Below, piece after piece: positions 6,485-11,058 of a stretch of DNA of 11,058 nucleotides. The stretch spans positions 1 to 11,058 of the forward strand of contig JABSRY010000040.1 of the NCBI GenBank assembly GCA_013214985.1, given 5' to 3'. Both the position numbers and the translations under genes were made by a program. The DNA comes from Hyphomicrobiales bacterium (GTDB taxonomy: Bacteria > Pseudomonadota > Alphaproteobacteria > Rhizobiales > OSC116). The notes under the pieces are model-generated. The model was not told the origin of the DNA, searched no databases, and saw only the letters and a list, made by a program, of their open reading frames with translations. Position 1 is the first letter of the stretch. Every line of letters begins with the position of its first letter.

Positions 6485-7261
6485 ATGAGTGAAGAAATAA
6501 ACACAAGCCAATTGGTTTCTGCCGCCACCAGCGAGCAGATGATTGAAATCAACAAAATGAATAAATGGTATGGCGATTTTCATGTTTTAAAAGACATAAA
6601 TTTAACAGTCCATAAAGGGGAGCGATTCGTAATTTGCGGCCCTTCTGGCTCGGGTAAATCAACCCTCATTCGCTGCATTAACGCGCTTGAAGAACATCAA
6701 GAAGGTGATATCATTGTCGATGGCATTAAGCTTGGTAAAAACCTCAAAAACCTTGATCATATCCGCACCGAAGTGGGCATGGTGTTTCAGAATTTTAACT
6801 TGTTCCCACATTTAACAATCCTAGAAAACCTAACATTAGGCCCCATTTGGGTGCGTAAAATGGCCAAGGCCGATGCCGTCGAAACGGCGATGATGTATCT
6901 GGAACGTGTTAAAATCTCCGAACAAGCCAATAAATATCCTGGCCAATTGTCTGGTGGTCAGCAGCAACGTGTTGCCATTGCGCGCTCATTATGCATGAGC
7001 CCTAAAATCATGCTGTTTGATGAGCCAACATCGGCCTTAGATCCCGAAATGATTAAAGAAGTGTTAGATGTGATGGTTGAACTTGCAGATACAGGCATGA
7101 CTATGATTGTGGTGACTCATGAAATGGGTTTTGCCAAAACTATTGCTGATGAAGTGATATTTATGGATGCAGGCGACATTGTGGAACGCAATAAACCCGA
7201 GGCTTTCTTTGGTAATCCTGAACATGAACGCACTCAACAATTCCTAAACCAAATATTGTAA
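6485..7261 (+). CDS. aapP: General L-amino-acid ABC transporter, ATP-binding protein AapP, 258 aa
   Basis: ATPase that powers uptake by AapQM from the cytosolic face. Seen: all nucleotide-binding motifs are intact. Walker A is GPSGSGKST (52-60), the Q-loop is VFQNFNLFPH, the signature is LSGGQQQR (155-162), Walker B is LFDEP (177-181) with SALD, and the H-loop histidine is at 212 in VVTHE. The ATG at 6485 is preferred over the in-frame TTG at 6470, because the family starts with a short variable tail before MIEINKMNKWYG and AAAGAAA precedes the ATG. Context: 21 nt after aapM and 20 nt before the asparaginase gene, in one operon. Confidence 0.95.
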   Translation: MSEEINTSQLVSAATSEQMIEINKMNKWYGDFHVLKDINLTVHKGERFVICGPSGSGKSTLIRCINALEEHQEGDIIVDGIKLGKNLKNLDHIRTEVGMVFQNFNLFPHLTILENLTLGPIWVRKMAKADAVETAMMYLERVKISEQANKYPGQLSGGQQQRVAIARSLCMSPKIMLFDEPTSALDPEMIKEVLDVMVELADTGMTMIVVTHEMGFAKTIADEVIFMDAGDIVERNKPEAFFGNPEHERTQQFLNQIL

Positions 7262-7281
7262 TAAAATCTTCGGAGGCTTAA

Positions 7282-8301
7282 ATGTCTTTTGAGCTATTTG
7301 CTGAAACCACCCGCAACGATATTGTCGAAAGTTACCATTTTGGTGCTGCGGCAATAGCCGATTGTTATGGTCAAATTTCGCATCAATGGGGCGATGTTGA
7401 ACAATTGGTTTTTCCGCGTTCGGCACTCAAACCTTTTTATGCAATTGATTTGGTTGAATCGGGTGCCGCTGATCATTTTAAATTAAGCGATGTTGAGTTG
7501 GCATTGTCTTGTGCCTCACATCTAGGCCAAACCATGCATAGCGAAGCGGTATCAGAATGGCTCATTCGATTAGGTCTTAACGTGACCGATCTTGCTTGTG
7601 GCTCAGTATTACCAGATGATGAACAGCATATGATAGATGTGTTAGCCAAAGGGCAAGGTAAATGCAGCATCCATCACAATTGTTCTGGCAAACATGCTGG
7701 GTTTCTAACCTATTCTATGCATAAGGGCTATGATCTAACAAATTATCATCAAATTACACATCCTGCCCAACAAAATAGCTTAGATATTTTATCAAATTTG
7801 GCGGATATGGATATACGCCAATCTCCGATGGGCATTGATGGTTGCGGGTTTCCCGCGCCTACCATGCCGCTTGCAGAGCTTGCTTATGCCGTTGCCGGTT
7901 TTGCCAACCCCGTAAACCTATCAACCTCACGCGCTAAGGCAGTTTACCGACTACATAATGCGATGGCAAAAGAACCATATTTTGTATCTGGGCATGGCAA
8001 TGCTATCAGTGACATCATGCACATCACGAATGGCAAAATTCTAGTTAAATCTGGTGCCGAAGGGATTATGACGGCTGCCATTCCGACGCTTGGTTTGGGC
8101 ATTGCTATAAAAATAGCCGATGGCAGCGCGCGGGCTCGAACGGCAGTGCTATTTGCCATATTGGATCAACTAAATATCCTCACTTCTTTTGAAAAGCAAC
8201 GCTTGCAAAAGCATTTAAAACCAAAAATATCAAATTCACGTCACGAAATTGTTGGTGAAATTCGACCCACAATTCGCAATATAGAATGGCAGTCATCATG
8301 A
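7282..8301 (+). CDS. L-asparaginase, Rhizobium etli ReAII (AnsA-like, PF06089) type, 339 aa
   Basis: Hydrolyses L-asparagine to aspartate and ammonia in the cytosol. Seen: key residues of the R. etli ReAII class sit one position earlier than in that enzyme. They are the RSALKP motif with Ser47 and Lys50 (the SxxK nucleophile pair), SH at 79-80, and the metal-site residues Cys134/Lys137 in CSGKHAG and Cys188 in DGCGFP. No signal peptide is present. Length (about 340 aa) is normal. The start is supported by GGAGG 8 nt upstream. Known: this class is unrelated in fold to the E. coli asparaginases and resembles serine-dependent beta-lactamase-like amidases with a zinc site. Context: placed directly after the amino-acid transporter, so imported Asn can be used for nitrogen. 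Its stop overlaps the next gene's start (ATGA). Confidence 0.93.
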   Translation: MSFELFAETTRNDIVESYHFGAAAIADCYGQISHQWGDVEQLVFPRSALKPFYAIDLVESGAADHFKLSDVELALSCASHLGQTMHSEAVSEWLIRLGLNVTDLACGSVLPDDEQHMIDVLAKGQGKCSIHHNCSGKHAGFLTYSMHKGYDLTNYHQITHPAQQNSLDILSNLADMDIRQSPMGIDGCGFPAPTMPLAELAYAVAGFANPVNLSTSRAKAVYRLHNAMAKEPYFVSGHGNAISDIMHITNGKILVKSGAEGIMTAAIPTLGLGIAIKIADGSARARTAVLFAILDQLNILTSFEKQRLQKHLKPKISNSRHEIVGEIRPTIRNIEWQSS

Positions 8302-9836
8302 ATATACTTTTCATAACCGCTGATCAATGGCGTGGCGAATGCCTATCCGCCACAGGACACCCGATTGTTAAAACACCAAATTTGGATGCATTAGCAGCAG
8401 ACGGTGTGGCGTTTAAACATCATTATGGCCAAGCCACACCCTGCGGCCCCTCGCGTGTTTGCTTATATACGGGAATGTATCTGCATAACCATCGCTCGCT
8501 ACTCAATGGCACACCTTTAGATTCGCGTCATACAAATGTGGCTTTAGAAACACGTAAAGTTGGCTATAACCCTGTATTATTCGGTTATACAGATGTGGGG
8601 TTAGATCCGCGCAACCAAGATATCGTCGATGATTATGAAGGTATATTACCGGGTATGGAAGCCAAATGCCATTTAAACAGTAAACGTGTGCCATGGCGCG
8701 ATTATTTAGAAAATAAGGGTTATGAATTCGCTTTAAATGGCGAGCAGCTATTCTCACAACAAGAAAATTATGCGGATGCTAAGGATAAAGGCCAAACCTA
8801 TGCGCCTACGAATTATAAAGCCGAAGATAGCAGCACGGCATTTCTAGTTGGAGAAACCATTGAGTATATAAAAACCCAACAAGATAAACCATGGTTTGCG
8901 CATGTTTCATTTTTATCGCCGCACCCACCATTTGTTGCGCCAAAACCTTATAATGCCATGTTTAATGCCGAAGATATGCCATTGCCCACAAGGCAATTAA
9001 AATGGCAAGATGAAGCAAGACAACACCCTTGGCTAGAATATTATCTAACCCATAAATCTGCAGCCGCAAGTTTTACGACACGGCCAGAAACTTGCGACAG
9101 GTTAGATTTGCCTAATCAAGAATTGCAACAAATAAGAGCCACTTATTACGGTATGATGGCCGAGGTAGATGCTCAAATTGGTAGATTGATTGAACACCTT
9201 AAGCAAACAAACGAATATAATGATACGCTGATTATTTTCACTTCAGATCATGGTGAAAATATGGGCGATCATCATGCTCATTCCAAATATACTTATTTTG
9301 AAGAAACATTTCATGTTCCACTCATTATAAGGGACCCGTCAAAAACCGCAAATTCAACACGGGGTAATGTTGTAAGTGCCTTTACCGAATCGGTTGATGT
9401 TATGCCAACCATATTAGAAACTGTTAATGTGGATATACCGCATCAATGTGATGGCAAATCTTTACTGGGTTTCACCCGCGCTCCACATCCTGCAAACTGG
9501 AGAACAGAGGCGCATATGGAGTTCGATATGCGTGCGCCATATGATGGTAAAGGCGTGCCGCCGTTAGGGTTGAAAATGAACCAATGTATGGTTAACATTA
9601 TTCGCGATGAAGACTATAAATATGTGCATTTCACAACATTGCCGCCATTGTTATTTGATCTGAAAGATGACCCAGATGAATTCACTAACCTTGCCAATGA
9701 CCCTGAATATAACGCCGTAATGATTAAATATGCGAGTAAGCTATTGAGTTGGCGAATGGAAAATGATGACCGTGCATTGACAGACATGCGTTTAACCGCG
9801 CAAGGTTGTGTAGAGACGGGTATGCGCGCAAAATAA
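8298..9836 (+). CDS. Phosphonate monoester hydrolase/type I sulfatase superfamily enzyme, 512 aa
   Basis: Alkaline-phosphatase-superfamily hydrolase of phosphonate monoesters, phosphodiesters or sulfate esters; exact substrate unknown. Seen: MNILFITADQWRGE gives metal ligands Asp9/Gln10. CGPSR at 49-53 is a complete CxPSR formylglycine motif (Cys49 codon 8442-8444). HPPF holds His209, SDHG holds Asp317/His318, and Lys330 follows. Blocks such as KTPNLDALAADG, DVMPTILE, DEDYKYVHF and LPPLLFDLKDDPDEFTNL resemble the Rhizobium/Burkholderia phosphonate monoester hydrolases more than choline sulfatases. It has no signal peptide. The ATG at 8298 overlaps the asparaginase stop as ATGA; an in-frame ATG at 8286 would add only four residues. 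Activity requires a formylglycine-generating enzyme, which is not in this window. Context: last gene of the operon. Confidence 0.9.
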   Translation: MNILFITADQWRGECLSATGHPIVKTPNLDALAADGVAFKHHYGQATPCGPSRVCLYTGMYLHNHRSLLNGTPLDSRHTNVALETRKVGYNPVLFGYTDVGLDPRNQDIVDDYEGILPGMEAKCHLNSKRVPWRDYLENKGYEFALNGEQLFSQQENYADAKDKGQTYAPTNYKAEDSSTAFLVGETIEYIKTQQDKPWFAHVSFLSPHPPFVAPKPYNAMFNAEDMPLPTRQLKWQDEARQHPWLEYYLTHKSAAASFTTRPETCDRLDLPNQELQQIRATYYGMMAEVDAQIGRLIEHLKQTNEYNDTLIIFTSDHGENMGDHHAHSKYTYFEETFHVPLIIRDPSKTANSTRGNVVSAFTESVDVMPTILETVNVDIPHQCDGKSLLGFTRAPHPANWRTEAHMEFDMRAPYDGKGVPPLGLKMNQCMVNIIRDEDYKYVHFTTLPPLLFDLKDDPDEFTNLANDPEYNAVMIKYASKLLSWRMENDDRALTDMRLTAQGCVETGMRAK

Positions 9837-10291
9837 AGAAATATTTGTTTTATGGGTAAAAAGTAAATGAGTTTTACGAACCATCGGTTTGTAAAACCGT
9901 TTCCGACAAAAGGCTAGATTGTTACTCACTTGTTTCTTTTAAAAATGCTTAGGAAGATGAAGATAGAAAGCTATTTATGCGTTTAAGGTTGCGCAAGGCG
10001 CTGAAACTTGGCACTTTGGCTCCGAAGGCTTAATGATGGTCTAATGATACAAGGTATCGCGACTGGATCCGTTTTCTAAGGGCATCGAGCCTATTAAGCT
10101 CGCTAGGTTTGATGAGGGTTGTAAATTTAGAACACAACCTACCGTTAAAAAAACACTGGTTAATCTAATTGCTGCTCGCTTGGTGGTGAAATTGGCAAAG
10201 CATTCGAGCGGTTTGACTAGATATTATTGCCCTGCATGCTTTACTTATAATTCTGCGGTTTCTAAGATGGTGTGTGATGGGTAATAAAACG
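9837..10291. other. Long intergenic region without a convincing gene; possible decayed coding sequence
   Basis: These 455 nt contain no frame I can recognise. The + strand has two short stop-bounded stretches with protein-like composition. One lies near 9970-10040 (ending ETWHFGSEGLMMV then TAA). The other, about 73 codons at roughly 10050-10280, includes RYYCPACFTYNSAVSKMVCDG and then a stop. Both lack a start codon or ribosome binding site, so they look like gene remnants if they are anything. No tRNA, CRISPR or IS ends were seen. One strong stem-loop lies near the left end. Confidence 0.4.
9871..9897. terminator. Near-perfect 12-bp stem-loop after the operon
   Basis: GTTTTACGAACC (9871-9882) and GGTTTGTAAAAC (9886-9897) pair over 12 bp with one G-T wobble and a 3-nt loop, 34 nt after the hydrolase stop. 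There is no T-run on the + side. On the - strand the stem is followed by moderately T-rich sequence (TCATTTACTTTTT). It could end the operon, or serve both convergent transcripts. Confidence 0.5.
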
Positions 10292-10831
10292 TTAATCTGC
10301 TTTTCTGCTTTTGCCGAAAACTCGGATCATGGTGCCTATAACATAAACCGCGAATGCAATATATATAATGAATTCAGTTGTTTGTTCGTAAGTCAAAACG
10401 TCAACAGGTGTGAGCTTCTTGTTATCAAATTCGAAATCGGTTTTGTTAAGGAAGTGAACAAAATAATAAATAAATACTGGCACTATTGTTGCCACAATGA
10501 TAATAGAAGCATTTTGAATTTTATTGCCTATGTTTTTTTGATTGAATTTTTCAAAAGGATTGAAATCATTTGGTGCAATCTTTTTACTTAAGTAACTAAA
10601 CAAAAAACCAAAAGAAATAATCAAAACACCCATAGTAAACCCATAGTGATAAAAAGAGCTAGATACCAAGACTTCTATAAAAGTATTGTAGTGGCCAGTA
10701 TATTTATATATGGCTACTTTACTGAAGCCAACAATGCCGACATAGATGAGGAAGTACAATCCGTATATTTTTATAAGAAAGGCAAGTGTTGCAAAAGCAA
10801 TTGCAACATATTTTCTAACAGAATTAATCAT
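10292..10831 (-). CDS. Hypothetical multi-pass membrane protein, 179 aa
   Basis: I do not recognise the family. Seen: four hydrophobic segments at about residues 9-36, 64-82, 108-128 and 154-172, separated by polar or charged loops, ending in a basic tail (GKSRKAD). The predicted topology is a small inner-membrane protein with both ends on the same side. Coding on this strand is preferred over the antisense frames because of the clean helix/loop pattern and full-length reading. A plausible promoter lies just upstream (-35 TTGACA and -10 TATTTT on the - strand). The Shine-Dalgarno is poor. Base use is much more AT-rich than the transporter genes, with many Ile/Phe/Tyr/Lys/Asn codons, so it may be horizontally acquired. 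It converges on the operon. Confidence 0.65.
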   Translation of the reverse strand: MINSVRKYVAIAFATLAFLIKIYGLYFLIYVGIVGFSKVAIYKYTGHYNTFIEVLVSSSFYHYGFTMGVLIISFGFLFSYLSKKIAPNDFNPFEKFNQKNIGNKIQNASIIIVATIVPVFIYYFVHFLNKTDFEFDNKKLTPVDVLTYEQTTEFIIYIAFAVYVIGTMIRVFGKSRKAD

Positions 10832-10858
10832 AAATAATTACTCGAAATTAAAAGTATG

Positions 10859-10887
10859 GACAAAATACCCATTACCAATATTTTGTC
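10859..10887. promoter_or_regulatory. Perfect 9-bp inverted repeat overlapping the membrane-protein promoter (candidate operator)
   Basis: GACAAAATA (10859-10867) and TATTTTGTC (10879-10887) are perfect complements around an 11-nt spacer. One arm covers the predicted -10 and the other enters the -35, the geometry of a repressor operator. Half-site centres are 20 bp apart, about two helical turns. Confidence 0.4.
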
Positions 10888-10889
10888 AA
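10862..10889 (-). promoter_or_regulatory. Predicted promoter of the membrane protein gene
   Basis: On the - strand TTGACA (complement of 10884-10889, perfect -35) is separated by 16 nt from TATTTT (complement of 10862-10867, four of six consensus bases). The coding start at 10831 lies about 30 nt further on. In such an AT-rich stretch chance matches are common. Confidence 0.4.
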
Positions 10890-11058
10890 TTTATATTTTG
10901 GTGGGCAGTCTTTTTGCACAAAAAAAGTTTGAATTATGAATACTTTCAAATTGTTACTATTGGTTTATTGGTTTTGTTTTGCGGATTGTTCAAACCCATT
11001 GTCAAAAATTTAAAGATGGTCATAAGCGTATTTATAAGGTTAAAGATGATTATGTCAG

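Larger units (their letters stand above)
10832..11058. other. AT-rich window end with ambiguous, edge-truncated frames
   Basis: No gene can be assigned here with confidence. A + frame runs open to the right edge, starting from an ATG at 10746 inside the antisense of the membrane protein gene. Its late part (FQIVTIGLLVLFCGLFKPIV) is hydrophobic. A second + frame opens at ATG 10936 with a lipoprotein-like start (MNTFKLLLLVYWFCFADCSN) but stops after 25 codons. The remaining frame after that point reads KFKDGHKRIYKVKDDYV, a soluble-looking stretch open to the edge. A one-base slip in an A5 run near 11005 would join the last two, so a frameshifted lipoprotein gene running off the window is possible. 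Confidence 0.25.

Noticed and set aside
10274..10591. + strand 105-codon frame opposite the membrane protein gene
   Set aside because: It is antisense to the membrane protein. Its composition (scattered Cys/Asn/Ile, no domain pattern) looks like a shadow, whereas the - strand frame has a clean four-helix pattern and a longer reading.
10646..10837. + strand 63-codon frame antisense to the N-terminus of the membrane protein
   Set aside because: Low-complexity, no ribosome binding site, and fully explained as the antisense of the - strand gene.
10856..10939. Small + strand frame starting ATG 10856 (MDKIPITNILSIYILVGSLF...)
   Set aside because: Only 27 codons with no Shine-Dalgarno. Its first codons coincide with the inverted repeat and promoter of the - strand gene.
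1..11058. CRISPR arrays, tRNA genes, insertion sequence ends or a phage cassette
   Set aside because: No regularly spaced repeats, cloverleaf sequence, transposase motif or flanking terminal repeats were seen on either strand.

Overview
The window reads as chromosomal DNA of an alphaproteobacterium, moderately AT-rich and possibly marine. The main support is a complete aapJQMP set, the general L-amino-acid ABC transporter typical of Alphaproteobacteria. The lineage call is inference; no rRNA or other phylogenetic marker is present.

Region 1 (1-1670) holds two unusual genes on the + strand. The first is the 3' part of a pepsin-like (family A1) aspartic peptidase homologue, which runs off the left edge. 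The second is a small stand-alone avidin/streptavidin-like protein. The gap between them contains a perfect 9-bp hairpin and a second inverted repeat just before the avidin ribosome binding site. Both folds are uncommon in bacteria. Both proteins also deviate at positions that matter for catalysis or ligand binding in the reference families.

Region 2 (1671-9836) is one transcriptional module on the + strand. A LysR-type regulator is followed by aapJ (periplasmic binding protein), aapQ and aapM (permeases), aapP (ATPase), a Rhizobium etli type L-asparaginase, and a phosphonate monoester hydrolase/sulfatase-superfamily enzyme with an intact CGPSR formylglycine motif. Spacing is tight: 2, 21 and 20 nt, then an ATGA overlap. 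A strong intrinsic terminator separates aapJ from aapQ and probably sets a high binding-protein to permease ratio. Two TGC-N7-GCA dyads lie upstream of a good sigma-70 promoter for aapJ and are candidate LysR operators. The likely logic is amino-acid import, cytosolic deamidation of asparagine, and ester hydrolysis of a co-regulated but unknown substrate.

Region 3 (9837-10291) has no convincing gene. It holds a near-perfect 12-bp stem-loop and short broken frames that may be the remains of a decayed gene.

Region 4 (10292-11058) is markedly AT-rich. A hypothetical four-helix membrane protein on the - strand converges on the operon. Its promoter region carries a perfect 9-bp inverted repeat that spans the predicted -10 and reaches into the -35. 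The last ~220 bases contain only ambiguous, edge-truncated frames.
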